Shown piece by piece: positions 47,101 to 59,987 of a DNA stretch of 64,000 nt. Positions within the stretch are counted from its first letter, which is position 1. Every line of letters starts with the position of its first letter. A model generated the notes under the pieces. It was given only the letters and a program-made list of their open reading frames with translations. It was not told where the DNA came from and did no database searches. The position numbers were made by a program, and so were the translations under genes. The DNA is from Symbiodinium natans (lineage: Eukaryota > Sar > Dinophyceae > Suessiales > Symbiodiniaceae): assembly GCA_905221605.1 (NCBI GenBank), contig CAJNDS010000517.1, positions 56,604 through 120,603 of the forward strand, given 5' to 3'.

Positions 47101-48293
47101 CCTCAAGGAGGCTGGCCTGGCGGCAGGCACGGCTGCTGCCCTGGCCGAGGTCCTGGCAGCTGCGCAGCTTCCACACCAAGCCGCAGCTTTTGTTGGCAAC
47201 TTGAGCCAGATCGCGGAGGGCGAGGAGGGCTTCGAGTTCGAGGACTTGGACCTCCTGGGCAGGTCTGTGGGATTGTCTGCCGAGACACTGCTGAATGCAT
47301 CCCTTGCCTCCATCCTCGAAACCGTCGGCCTGCCAAGCCTGGCACAGGAGGTTCAACACCAGCCCTTGCAGCGCGACGCTTTCTCGGAGATCCTGCCAGC
47401 GCTCAAGAGCTCCTTGAAGGGCAGCCTCGGCTTGGAAGACTTCCGGTCCTTGTCACAGATCTGGGACGTGGAGCGCATGCTCAAGCCGCTCGCTGCAGCC
47501 GCCTTGTCGAGGGCCGGCGCTTCGCCCGAGTTGCTTCAAAGGGTTTGGGCTAGGAACCTCACGGAGGATGCCTTGAAGCTCTCCAGGCTGTCAGAGAATC
47601 TCCAGCCCCTCCTCCCGGTCGACGCACAGCCCACCGGGGACAACGTCTCCAGCATCCCGGCCCCGTTTCAGCTCCCGTTTCGCTTTTTGGAAGCTGTCGC
47701 CGATGCTTTCGGCTTGAAGCTCGTTGAAGATGTGCTGTCGCCGCTGCTGGCAGCACTGTTGCAGCAAGCCGGCTGCTCGAATGTGGTGCATGTGTTGCCG
47801 GCTGTCCTGGAGTCCCTTGAGCAGGAACAGCTGACAAAGCTCCACGACCTCCTGTCGGGCCTCGAGGCCACGTTCTCCAACTCCGATGCTCAGTCCTTGG
47901 CGGAGCTGCTGAACTTGACACAGTCGGGCTTGCAGCGTGAGGTGCTGGTTCCAATGATCCGCACCGTGTTGGCCCAATTCGGGATGCCAGCCACAATGGT
48001 GGGTGAGATGGAGCACCATCTTGTTCGGGCCAGTGTTTCCCAGACGGCCGATGCCCTGCAAGCCCTTCGGCAGCTGGAGCCTTCGGCCCTGTCAGTTGAC
48101 AGGCTGGACTTGAAGAGTTTGGCGGATGTTTTTGGCTTGAGCGTCTGGCAGGACGTGGCGCTGCCGCTGCTGGCCGAGTACCTGCGCCAAGCAGGGCTGC
48201 AACCACACCTGGTCGCAGCCGTTCGTCGAGCCAGTGTCGCTGAGCAGGAGCACGAGAACTTGGTCCTAGCAGCTGAGGAGCTCCTGAGCAGAG
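35195..48293 (+). CDS. Gene B, exon 1: N-terminus to most of the helical-repeat array
   Basis: Start chosen at MGRLKWKWRC: a basic stretch followed by CAALLICLLLFA (residues about 9-21), a good signal peptide or signal anchor. Met 35,123 would add 24 residues. Then: an alpha/beta region (about residues 110-210) that might be SEA-like; an Ig-like Big_5/SbsA-like region (about 246-345); Cys-Trp modules (ELCWRS, VLCWRP, AACWQC; about 345-670); one DUF4215 repeat (676-710; CGDGRREAAEGCDDGN); an undefined beta-rich part; a WSC/PAN-like region (about 895-950); TSP1 (about 1016-1067); furin-like cysteines (about 1175-1280); helical region; lipase-like domain (about 2270-2520); and helical repeats from about residue 2708. 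The first ~900 codons are the only view of the N-terminus in this window. From 37,891 it parallels gene A base 1 onward. Confidence 0.85.
42000..42750 (+). other. Lipase class 3-like domain in gene B, same Ser-to-Gly change
   Basis: Same motif order as in gene A. The nucleophile-elbow codon 42,350-42,352 is GGC (Gly, residue 2386), giving GHGLGG. The candidate Asp (DPISHLP) and His (GLHLPEMY) remain. The domain is almost identical to A's at DNA level, so the change predates the duplication or was spread by conversion. Confidence 0.75.
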
Positions 48294-50860
48294 GCCGACT
48301 CCATGTGTTGTAGCGGCTTTGCCACACGAGTCACGTAGGCAGGGCATGGCATGTCATGGCACATTTCACAGATATTAGACTATTGTGGTTTACGGTTTGC
48401 AAGTGTAGAGTAAGTGCTTCCCGAGGCCACCTGACACATGAAGACCTCGAGCTCCTCGGCAATGCCTTTGGATGGGGCCAGCTGCAGCTTCTGCAGCACA
48501 TGGTGAGGCCACTTCTTGCCGCCGCTATGTCGCGCATCGGCGTTCCGCCAGAGCTGAACGTGATGGAGAAGGTAGTGGAGAAGGCCGTTGTCAACGGCAC
48601 CAGCTCCGCCTCCGAGGCATTCGTGGCGGCGGTTGATTCAGTCCTGCAGCAAGACATAGCAGTCCGCGACGTGCAGGCGATTGCAGCCGCCTATGGCCTG
48701 GAGGCCGAGCAGCTGTTCGAGCCAATGCTCGCAGGAATCTTCACCAAGGCCTGTGCTTCTAAGGCGACGGTGTCCCACGGAGCGGTATCCAGCTTGTCGG
48801 CAGAACGGCTTGTGTCAGCTGCCAGGGAGGCGCTCACGACAGGCATGCCCAGTTTTGAGGCCCTGGAGGCTCTGGCGCCCACAGCGAACATTTCGCTGGA
48901 TGCCTGCATTCAGTCCCTGCTGCTCCACCTTCTCACGGGCGTGTCAGCCCCGCCCGAGGTGCTGGAGCTGGTGCAGTCGGCACATCACACACAACTTTAC
49001 GGAAGTCGCGACCTCCGGGTCCTGCTGCCGACGCTCATGAAGCAGCGCTACCTGACCTTCGTGGATGCCGAGATGCTGGGCCTCATTTGGGGCTTCGACC
49101 CTTCAATTTTGGGAGATGCGGAGGCTCTGGCAGCTAACACGCTCCGAGCAGCAGCGCACCAGGAGCAGGCTTCGCAGCTGATGCAGCTGCAGGCGGCCAT
49201 CAGCAGGGTGAGGCAACGTGGATACCCCAAATATTCGGAGGTTCACCTGCTTGCTGATTTCCTTGGATTCGGAGAAGAGCTCAGCAGCCTGGTGGCAGAG
49301 CTTCTTCGCCTGACCTTCTCCCTCGTGGTGCGAGGATCGACTTCACAGGAGCTGGAGCCTTTGGAGGCCGCAGTTCTTCAGTCCGTGGCAGTGCAAGTTC
49401 TGGATCGAGGGCATCCGACCTTCGCAGACGCCAAGGCCCTTGCAGAGGTCTTCGGCATCAAGCTGGTCGACCATGTGCTGCTACCGCTCATCAACCGCAC
49501 CTTGCCGATGCTCTTGCCCGCGCTGCAGCAGTCGCAGCAGTCGCTCGTGCTTGATGTGCTTGCCAACGACGCTGTTCCTGCGGCGCTGCTGTCGGGCGAC
49601 ATAACGAAGGTCCGTGTGGCGGACCTGGAAGCGTTAGCCACCGCACTTGGCTTGGACGTGGCTGAGCTCATGTATCCCCTGATCAACGGGGCTCTCCTAC
49701 AGATCAATGATGACTTGCCGCTCCCAGTAGATCATTCCAAGGTCGAGCAAGTGCGAGCCGCGATGCGTGGCATGATGGACCGCGGCTATCCTGTCTACGC
49801 TGATGTGGTCATCGTCGCGGGGCTTTTCGGCTTGGAGCCGAGTGACCTGGTCCTGCAGTTGCTCCTCTGGCTGCTGGAACGCATCGGAGCCCCTGAAACG
49901 CTGAAGGATTTGCTCCGACAGGCTGAGGACGTCGATGAGGTGGCATTGTCAGCCGTCCTCCCGGAGATGCTCGAGCGTGGCTATCCAGTTTACAGCGACT
50001 TCGAGATGCTGGCGGCAGCCTTCAATGCGGACCTGGTAAAGGATATCTTGAAGCCGCTCCTGATCACAGCCCTCGTCAAGGTCGGTGCACCGCAGTCCCT
50101 CGTGGACCGGGTGATGAACTTCCAGCCGGATAGCCAAGAACTCTCGGAGCTTGGGGACCTTTTGCCAAGAGTTTTGGAGCGCGGTTACCCTTTCTACTCC
50201 GAAGTCGAGATCGTAGCAGGGATGCTGGGTGTGGACCCTCTGGAGCACCTGCTGCAGCCGCTGGTCGTCGCCGTGCTGAAGGAGATCGGGGCTGAAGGGG
50301 ATGTCGTGGATCGCATCGTCCAGTTTTCCTTGGACTCTTCGAACCAGGCTGTAGTTCGGAGCAACATCATCTCCTGGCGTCAGCGTGGGTACCCAACTTA
50401 TGCTGAGGTCGACGCCCTGGCAGCTGCCTTCGGCCTCGACATCCCGTCACTGCTCCGGCCCTTAATCCTTACCTTCCTTCGGGACGTCGGCATCCCGCAA
50501 AGTGTTCTTGACCGTTTGCAGACTGCTCAGGTAGACATCAGTCAGATTCAGGCAGTGAGGCAGTCTCTCCCCGAGATGACGAGCAGGGGCTATCCCACCT
50601 GCTCTGAGCTTGATAGCTTGGCGAAGCTCTTTGCTTTGGACGTGGAAGATGACTTCATCAAGCCCTTGTTGGCCGCGGCGCTCGACACTGTCGGTGCTTC
50701 ATCCGCGGTGTCTACCGTGGAGGCCTGGTCCGGGAGCTGTGCTGAGCTGGAGGCAGCTCTCACGAATATCCTGCATCGGGGCTACCCCAGCTTCGCGGAC
50801 CTGAGGGAAATCGCCCAGGTCGTTGACGTGAATCTCAACACGATTCTTGCCCAGATGACA
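43312..50860 (+). repeat. Array of about 37 helical protein repeats (RGYP/FGLD) in gene B
   Basis: Unit-for-unit the same as the array of gene A, with scattered single-base changes and one whole-codon difference (ALTTG). It is cut by intron 1 (48,294-48,425) at the same place inside a unit. No unit has been gained or lost between the copies. Confidence 0.8.
48294..48425 (+). other. Intron 1 of gene B (132 nt, GC-AG)
   Basis: GCAGAG|GCCGAC to CCCGAG|GCCACC, with GAGGCC at both edges. Same position and phase as in gene A. The centre differs (TTCACAGATATTAGACTATT here against an unrelated, longer stretch in A). Confidence 0.85.
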
Positions 50861-53675
50861 GATGGCGGCCAGGAGTCTGAGGTTGCTCAGGCGCTTCTTC
50901 GATTGCAGACCTTAGTCAGCGAGGGCCAGACCTTGCTCAGTGTGGTCAGCTCTGGTTCTGACACGGCCGCCGTCGACTTCGCATCCAAGCTGAGCGATCT
51001 CCTCACAGATGCCTCCAACTCTTTGGACACAGATGCCGCTGAGGGGCAGGCAGGTGAGGATTTCGAGCAAGGCGCCCTCGCATCCATGGAAAGCATCGGT
51101 GGGCCTGCTCTGAGGCAGGTGGAATCGTACCTTGCTGCAAAGCTAGAAAATCCGGCTGGCCACGCAAGCACGCTCCTGGGAATGAGCTTGGGGGATGGCA
51201 CGCCCTTGTGCCCAGGCCAGGTGGACGCCAGTCTAGACATCTTCCTTGACGGCCTGCAGAGGGTCAAGGGTCACCGCACCGTTCAAAGCCTGCAGGAGCT
51301 GGCCAGCATGATCCTCGAGGTTTCGGAGATGGGCTACGCGCTTCTAGATGCTCTGCGCCAGATTCCTGTTTTGGCTGCAGCCGCCCAGGAAGGAGGCAAG
51401 TACCAGCATTTGCCACTTGTCGGGGTCGTCTTCCGAGGCCTCAATGAAGTGGGCAGCAGGTTGAGCCACATATGGAAAGCATCCTTTGAACAACCGGCAC
51501 AGCGTCTCGACGCAAACATATTGGAACCAGCTTCAAAGTTGGGAAATGCCATCCATACCTTGATGACGCAGGCGCTCCACAGCCTTGATGCTGTGGGCCT
51601 TGCATTGAGCAATTTGCTGAGGCCGCCTAGCAGGGTTTTCCAGGACATTGCCAAGCAGCTGAACATCTGCGAGTTGTTGAAAACAGCCCTTCCGCTGCCA
51701 GAGACCGTCGGCTTTCTGCTGCAAATCCTGGAGCCCGGTGGCGTTCCTGTATACTCACTTTGGCCTTCGAATCCCTTCGACGGTGTGTCTCGCTTTGTGC
51801 ATGGGGCTGCTGCAAATGTGAAGCGACGCTTTGAGTTTGTTCTCCGGCAGCTGCAAGCGTTGATGGACCTCATGGAGAGAGAGCACAAATTGTGCGCCTT
51901 TGGGTACTGCTACCGCATCACGACCACGCAGCTCCTGCAAAAGTCTACAAGCATGAAAGACAAATTCGGGTTTGTTCTTGATAAACTGCAGCATGAGTTG
52001 CATCCCCTTCGCAATGTGAAGGCCATGATTTTCAAGGCTCTCGATGGACTTACTGCAGATTTTCTGTCACCCACAAGTGTTGACTTTTTGCCAAGTGCAC
52101 GCCGCTTGGCTGCCCAGGCAGCATCAACGCCCAGCTGGAACAACTTGCCTGATATTGCTTCTGTAGCCAGGAGGTTTCAATCGCCGGACCTGGTGGACGC
52201 AGTGGCGACTGAGCAAGCAACAGCCTTGCAAGGCTGTGTCTTCCCAGACACTGGTCTCGCAGACGAGAATAGCAGAGCTGTCCATGAATGTGATGACAGG
52301 CGCCTTGTGCACTGGGAGGCGCAGTGTGATGCGCAGTGCTTTGCTTGCGAAGCATGTGCGCGATGGTTTATTACGCTGGATGAGACTGGCGGCAAGACTT
52401 GTAATTTGCGGTCGGCAGATGCTGGCTACGTCGCGCAACCAGGTGCGATGCTTGGTTTAGGGAGGATGTGTGACAAGCAGGGCCAGGAAAGCATACTGTG
52501 GGAAAAAACCGGCTTGAGCAACCGATGCGCTGGGATGTTTGAGAGCGGAGTTCAGTCAGAGCGTGAGTGCGTGCTCTTCTGCGGCCACGATTCTGCATGC
52601 GAAGTCTACCAGTTCCGCAACGGTGTTTGCCTGCTTGGGCAATCCCGCAGATGCAGCGGCGATTCCGGTTGGGTAGGAGGTCGCAAGAAGATGTCAGCTG
52701 GTCAAGAGATGAAAGAGGCTTGCGGCAACTTTGATTTGGCATCAGACCTCCAGAATTCAGGGCAGGCCCAGCTGGAACCGACACTTCAGTCAGCAGTGGA
52801 CATGTCGCAAAGCACGTGTTTCCAAGCTGTGTGTGACCTGGCCTCAGCCGACATGGATTGCAGCGACAATGCACGTCGTCACATGGACAGAACCCTCAAG
52901 GATCACTGTGAGGCGATCCCGCACTGGCAGGTAGGTCCCTGGGGTGTCTGTGGTCAAACAAGCTCGATCGTGGGTTACTTTCATGCGGGTTGCGGGATGG
53001 ACTCGATTCGATCCAGGACTGTGGCATGTTCCCACCCCGAAAGCGCTAGGTGTCAAGCTCTTGCACCGGAACCTCCCTCCGTGCAGCCCTGTGTTGTCAC
53101 AGGAAACTGCAGGTGGTCAACTGATTCACTTTGGGGAAGTTGTGAAGGAGCGACTTGCGAGACCGCTGGTACGAAGGTGCGTGGCGTTGGCTGCAACGGA
53201 CCAGAAAGTGCTTGTGCAGCCAAAGGAGAGAAGCCGGCTTCCATCAGTACTTGCTTTGCAGACGGCTGTGATGCTGCTGATCCTTGTGTGGCTCGGCGCT
53301 TGCATGCAGAGTGGGGTGGACTGTCTAGCATGCCTGATGTTTCATCACCGCCCTTCCAAGAAGTTCTGGTCCTCAACCATTCATGGCACACCACGAGGCG
53401 TCTAGAAGAGCTTTCAGAGCAGAAGATTGCACTGTCTGCGCAAGAGTGCATGGATTTGAGCGCAAGGGCTGGCTACTGCACCATGGTGCACATGAGTGAG
53501 GGGGGTCCTGCTGGTATCGACTTTCAGATGACAACATGCATGAGCCAGCAGCTGGATACGATTTTGGCAGAAGTCCGGAATGTTGACAGCAAAGTGGACG
53601 AGCTCACAGGCATCATGACAGACGGTTTCAGCAGGATCAACAGCGAAATTGACCAGCAGACCGAGGCTCTGACAG
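48426..53675 (+). CDS. Gene B, exon 2: helical repeats, diverged helical region, PAN- and TSP1-like domains, coiled-coil start
   Basis: It carries the remaining ~13 helical repeats to about 50,860, then a helical region diverged from A from about 51,310. PAN-like cysteine regions lie at 52,230-52,400 and 52,540-52,660 (CEVYQFRNGVC), TSP1-like segments at 52,915-53,290 (WQVGPWGVC, WSTDSLWGSC), and the beginning of the coiled coil (about 53,540 on). It ends at EALTG. Here the PAN region is not interrupted, whereas gene A has a 99-nt intron. Beyond 53,675 the unspliced frame gives about 41 non-homologous residues to a stop at 53,798, which is intron read-through. The Met at 48,356 is in intron 1. 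Confidence 0.85.
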
Positions 53676-54025
53676 GCGCCAGAGAACGCATTCACGCTTG
53701 GTTTCGGGCTCACTGTGCCATGAGATTCAATTTATGGTGTCAGACTGCTGCAGCATGCGTAAGGTTTTCTGGCATAAGTTTTCCGAACCTGTTATCATGA
53801 CCATGCAGCGGTAGGCGCAGGTTGTGAATTTGCTGCCATAGTCAACTTCCCAACTTCTCATCAGTTGTTCTCTGATTCAAGACGCAAAACTCCGCACAAG
53901 GCCCTTTCAAACAAGCTAGCAGCTAGCGTTATGACCCACAGGATGCCTATCCACCACGTATCACTGTGCATGTTTGCAGCGGACAAAAATGCACTGGGGC
54001 TCGCGGCTGCAAGTTGAGAGGTTTG

Positions 54026-54038
54026 GGGGGGGGGGGGG
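54026..54038 (+). repeat. Poly-G run
   Basis: An uninterrupted run of about 13 G. With the further G-runs at 55,829-55,892 it gives the intron strong strand asymmetry and makes sequencing-length errors likely. Confidence 0.8.
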
Positions 54039-54220
54039 TCCAGGTAGCCTTAGACGCACAAGCTGTGGCCGCATGTCTCTGTGCATTTTGGCAGCGGGCA
54101 ATGCGCGGGGCCCGCTTGTGCAAGTCGGGAGGTTGGCGGGGGGGAGGGGTCGGGGGTTTGTTGGAGGTCTCAACGGTGAACACTCGAAGTTTCGTAGGAT
54201 GCAGACGGGCAACGTGACTG

Positions 54221-54790
<570 letters not shown>

Positions 54791-55819
54791 TGGACCCCCC
54801 CCTACAAACAGTGTCCATGATGCAGTGCCTAGGGTTCCGAGTCCCCTTATGATTCCAAAGCTTTGGCAAAAAACTTAACGAGGCCAGGGCATAGAAATCC
54901 AGAGCCCCCCTTCCCTTACTCCTTCCCTCCCCCTTTCTCTTCTCACTCCCTTTCCATCCCATCCTCTGACGCCATGACCAAATAGCTCGTGCCAGCCTAG
55001 TTCCTTTCCCGCATACAGTGGCCAGCTAGCAACGAGACGTAATTGCCATTTATTTTCATCTTGTCACAGGGCAATTTCCTTTGACAAACGCGTGCCCCAT
55101 ACGGCGCTAAAGGCCTGGATTTGACATCGCTCTCTACTTCCCCCATTTCCCGGTTGGTTCTTCCGATTATGTGTGTCCGGGCCTGGGCAGCTGCGCTACT
55201 AGCCACACCACTCTGAGCTGCGCCTCCAGACATCTCATATGCGATTGCTGCAGCGACTGCTACCAGTGGATTTGCTTTCCCATTGGCCCATCGTACTTTC
55301 CCTTGTCTTTTCCCCCTTCCGTGGACCCTGAAGGTTGGGCTGGTTCGCATTGTCCGCATTTTGGGGCCGCAGTCCTGACTCCCCCTTGGGAAGCCCCTTC
55401 CGAACAGCTTTGTTGCCATTGCCCTCCCTGAGAACCTTTGGCCGATTACAAGTCTCCGACTTGTGGCCCTGGCGCCACGGTTGGAGGGCCTTGGCTTTGT
55501 CATGCACCGCAGAATGCCGCAGAACACGCGAGTTTGATCCCCAGAGGCCTTTGGACTTCCCCTCTGGAGTTGCGCTGTCTGTTTGGGGCTTTGGAGGGCT
55601 CAACTTGAACATCTCGACAACGCCATAGCCTCTATCTCCGCCTGTAGCAGCCGATCGTAAGCTGTTGGGGTAGCGACCGTAGAGTAGATTTCCAATTCAT
55701 GTTGAGTCCGAGAAATGCTAGAAGCCTGCGCGTGCGCCGACGGGTTCGATTCATATGGTTGAACGGTCCTTGCCATACATCTTGCTTACAAGGTCATGAA
55801 ATCAAATCAACGCAGGGTG

Positions 55820-55895
55820 GGGTTGGGGGTTGGGGGGGGGGGGGGGGGGTTTTTTGGGGGGCGGGCGGGGCAAGGTGGGGGGGGGGGGGGGAGCC
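55820..55895 (+). repeat. G-rich tract with several long G runs
   Basis: Runs of G separated by TT, T4, C or CAA within about 75 bp, including one of about 17 G and one of about 16 G. It would be able to form G-quadruplexes on the plus strand. Confidence 0.8.
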
Positions 55896-56147
55896 TCAAA
55901 AAATGACAGTGCCGAATCCAACAAGAGGGCCACATCTTTTGTTTGTGCGTAGACTGGCTCGGCAAGCAGCAGCAGGACAAACAGGGAAGGCCTGACAATT
56001 GAGTGTTGAAAAGTAGCCTTCGCTCTGGCGGACTAGCTTTTCAGAGCGACTGGGGGCGGGCATGACAAAGTCAGCGCGTTCAGCGCGCCCCGGTTGTTTA
56101 TGACCAGCACGAGTCAGCCTAGTTCCCGTGCCGCCACGACCTGACAG

Positions 56148-58546
56148 GTGCTATGAAACAGCTCGCGAAGGAGTCTGTCGACGAAATGAAGGCACATCAG
56201 TTTTCCATGGGTCGCCGGATAGCTCATGAGATGAAGGAACGGCACACGGTCACCAAACAGTACATCGCATGCCACTCAAAAGCGAACCGACAAGCTGTTC
56301 TGGACAGCCTTGACCGCATGATGCAGCAACTTGGCAACCAGTTTGCTTCCGTAGAAGCTGACATGCTCGAAGGTTTTGACAACGTGTCGCTCCGTTTGAG
56401 TGAGCTGGAGAACCGCCTCAACGCAGGCTTGAGCGAAGCCGCGGTAAATGCCATGCAGAAGATAGACTCACTTCTGCGGGAGAGCGAAGTCCAACAGCAG
56501 ACGTTTTTGTTGGAAGCCTTGTCATCTGCAGTTTCGAACATTGATCAGAAACTTCAAGAACAGACAGCCGACATTGCCGAAATTGTGCATCTCGAGGTGG
56601 GGGCAGCCTTAGCAAGCATGGCCGAATCGCAGCGCGAGAGCACTAATGACGTCGTCGCAGCCCTTGGCGACACAAGCAATGTCATCTCTTCAAGGGTTGA
56701 CGACATCAGTGGTAGCGTCCTAGACATTTTGCAGACTCAGCAGGCGGATTGGCCCGACATGCTGAGCAGGCTGTCCACCACCATCTCGCGGGAGCTGGTC
56801 GCCCAGGCGGATGCAGCGGAGGTCCGCGCAGCCAGCCGCTCGGAGCAGCTGGAGCAGCTTCTGGCATCTGCGATAGAGAGCTCTTCCTCCGAGAACAGGG
56901 CCTTGCTTCAGAGCCTCCGATCTGAAGTGGTCAAAGGTCGAGCAACGGCCATCACAGCAGTCCAGGAGGTTGTGAACAACTTCCGCTCAGAGGTCTTGCA
57001 GGCAATTGCTACTCCGATGGAGCTGGTGCTCCGCAGTACCGACAGCATCCAGGAAGGAATGGCACAGGGCTTTGCGGACATCGCTTCAGATATGGACACC
57101 ATGTCAGCCGAGGTCCAGCAAAACCAGCAAGCCTTGCTTGCTCTCGTGACGCAGTCCGAAGGGGCGATGGTGAAGCTAGATGGAATACAGCAAGGTATTG
57201 CCGCACTTAGTGCAGAAGTCGCTCGTCTGAACGCGGACGTGCTGGAAGGCCAGAGGCGCTTGACAGAGGCAGTATCCGTCCTGAACGCCCGCTTTGACAC
57301 GTTGTCTCACCTGGTCGAGGACATCTTGCGCAAGCAGAAGGACTTTCACCTCAGCGAGATGTTGGAGCGCTTCAGGACCTCGTCAATTTTGATTGACGGA
57401 GCATTCCTAGACTTCGCTCAGGTCTGGCTGCCCAACATGACTGAGCAGGCCCGTGCTGTGAAGCATTCCCTTAATGATTATGTCGATTGCAAGGTGGGCA
57501 GAAAAGCGTTTGCGGGAAAGCTTCGACAGGAGCTGAACACAAAGGCATATCTCCTGAGCCAGCTGCAGGGTCACTGGAGCACAGCGCGTGACCAGTTTGC
57601 CACGCTCGCCAGCATCCTCGTCGAGAGCCAGCTGCTGAAATTGCATTTCGAGTCGGCGGCCCTGCTTGTGACACAGGAGGAGATGAAGGCTCTCCATCGC
57701 CAGCTTGCGCCTGTGCCTTCAGAGTTCTGCAGCGTGCTGCTTGGCCCAGCTGCTGCGAAAGCAATTCGCTCGCTGATCTTGCAGAAGCTGCAGCAGCCCT
57801 TGTCCCTTGCTCGGCGCGTCAGTTCAATCTGGAAGCAGGTGTTAAGCATGGCCAGCGAGCAGCAGAGCATGGGCCGAACCGTAGGGACCGCTGACCTGGA
57901 GTATGTGCGCACGGCCTATGTTGCCGTACTGAAGGATCTCATGCGCCTTCGTGACAGGGTCATCGATCCCACTGACAGCATCATGCGGCAGTTTCACGTG
58001 CAAATTCTGGATGTTCACCTGCCTCAGCTGTGTCCTGCCCCTCCGGCCTGCGTGTCCCAAGTCTTCATACAGCACCAGGAAGCCCGCACAAACGAGCTCG
58101 TCGCCTGGCGGAGAGAGCAGGGGTCTCTGACCGTGGTCAGGCGGCCATCAAATCTGCTCAAGCTGCAGGGCATGTTTGCCTGGAACGTGGATGCAGCAGA
58201 CGAGTCAACATTTCCAGCGCAGCTCCCGCCGGAATTTGCGCAATCCGTATACCTTTGCGAAGGCACAGGCGCGGACCTCCGTGCCCACAGGGCTGCGGAT
58301 GCAACGAATGCCAATGCGTCCATCCTCGCTGAGGCCTTCCGCTTCTGCGGCCTTCCCTTTTCGTCCATTGACAGCTCCGAGCCCCGCTGCAGTTCGAGCA
58401 GCTATGGCGCCTTCCCTGTTGACAGCTGGACGCCTGGCAGTGGAGTCAAAGACGATCTTTTCTTGCAGTGGGAGCTGGAAGCCCAAGAAGAAGGCCTTAC
58501 GGGTGCGGCGGCTGTTTGCGGAAATGGCCAGGCGGAGTTCGGAGAG
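56148..58546 (+). CDS. Gene B, exon 3: long coiled coil to first half of a DUF4215 repeat
   Basis: Continues the coiled coil (56,148-57,370), at first only colinear with gene A, then near identical from about 56,765 (LSRLSTTISREL). A short diverged patch lies at 57,437-57,560. The helical and cysteine-bearing C-terminal part follows (58,030-58,420). It ends at CGNGQAEFGE, the first half of a DUF4215 repeat finished in exon 4. A rod-like spacer role for the coiled coil is an inference. The Met at 56,153 is internal. Confidence 0.85.
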
Positions 58547-58714
58547 GCACAGATTGCACACGCTTGTTTTGCAAGGCCTTGATGTATGTTCTGATTGGGC
58601 TACTGCTGCTAAAGTTCTGATATAAAGTATAAGCTGTTGCTAGTAAGCAAGTAAAGAGGATGTGTTGGAAAGCGTCTGAACTAAATAGCCAAATAGCCAG
58701 CCTGATGAGTTGAG
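58547..58714 (+). other. Intron 3 of gene B (168 nt, GC-AG)
   Basis: GGAGAG|GCACAG to GTTGAG|GCCTGC. Counterpart of the 9.8-kb intron of gene A. Similarity to A is limited to about the first 45 nt. It holds no satellite. Confidence 0.85.
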
Positions 58715-59633
58715 GCCTGCGACGAGGGAGGCCTATCGACGGGTGGCTGTCTCGAGTGCAAAGCCGTTGCCGAAGGCTGGGAGTGTCCCACTGCGGGCCC
58801 ATGCCAGGCACGCTGTGGTGATGGGCTGGTGTTCCCCAGCGTGGAGGAGTGTGATGACGGTGGCCTCCTCTTGGGCTGCACATCTGCCTGCAAGCTAGCG
58901 GAATGCCAAAGAGTTGAGGCAGCAGCCCGACCGCTTGGAGAGGAAGACATGGAGATGGAGACGTTGTGGATGGAAGCCTACCGCATGCCTTCCCCGCCAT
59001 CCTCCGATCTGCTCGCCATGCAAGGCTACAAGCTGTGCTTCAACTTCTCCGGTCCCGACAGTTCCGTCCCCAGAAGTGCCTTTGCAGGCTGTGCTGGAGC
59101 AAGTCGCCTCACCTTCGTTGTTGCCGGACGCAATGGCAGTGATGCCGACATGCCAGAAGTTTATTGGGACCGCATTGATGTGGACTTTGGCTCCGAAGTC
59201 TTCGATGCAGAGCCAGGAACAGTGCGCAGTTCTGGGCCTCATCAGCTTCGTGTGCGCCAGCATGGAGATGGCGAACTCGGTGACCACGAGCTCATCTTGA
59301 GCTGCCGAGTTGGGTTTGAGGTTTGGGATGCTTGCGTCTTGTGGGCTGTTCGGGAGGGTAGCCCAGGGTCAGCCAGGACCAGGCATGGTGAAAGCACAGG
59401 AGCAGAAGCCAGGTTTTTGATTTATACGGCGCCCGAGAATGCAGATTGGAGATGTGACCAGCGCAGTGTTCCTCACTGCGGCGACGGCCGCTTGACTGGG
59501 CAGGAGGACTGCGATGACGGGAACAAAGATGACGCCGATGGGTGCTCCGAGAGATGTACCGTCGAATCTGGCTTCCTCTGCCCGTTGCCTGGGCTGCCTT
59601 GCTATAAGGCAGTTTGCGGCGATGGCGTCGCAG
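58715..59633 (+). CDS. Gene B, exon 4: DUF4215 repeats around a beta-rich domain
   Basis: Same length (919 nt) and almost the same sequence as gene A exon 4. The first codon differs (ACDEGG here, VCDEGG in A). It contains CGDGLVFPSVEECDDGG and CGDGRLTGQEDCDDGN, and ends at CGDGVAG inside the next repeat. The flanking introns are unalike in the two copies, so identity stops sharply at the exon edges, which supports the borders. Confidence 0.87.
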
Positions 59634-59987
59634 GACCGAGGCATGCTTGGCATAAGGCAGCATCATGACATGTGCAGCAGGAGATTCGTGTGCTGGTGGA
59701 CAGCTGTTCGGTGCCTTCTCAAGCTTGCCGAAAGTACGCGCATGATAAATGCAAAATTTCTGGGGCTGGGAATATGAAAGCATTCTTGTCTTTAACTGAA
59801 TCATGTTCGACTTTAAACAAGTCCGAGCCTTGCAAGTGCATCTGTCAGCCTGAATGCCCCTGACTAGCTGTTTCGGAGCCGGCGACTGTGCTGTAACTAA
59901 CTCTCCATTTGTCAAGGTCTTCCAGCCTTCTCCCCTAGAGTCATGATGAGGCAAAGGTACCAGGTGGTGCTATACCACTACTGCCAG
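59634..59987 (+). other. Intron 4 of gene B (354 nt, GA-AG)
   Basis: GTCGCAG|GACCGAGG to CTGCCAG|GACCATGG, with CAGGACC at both edges. Phase and position as in gene A. The first ~90 nt resemble A, the rest does not, and the 51-bp repeat is missing. Confidence 0.72.
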
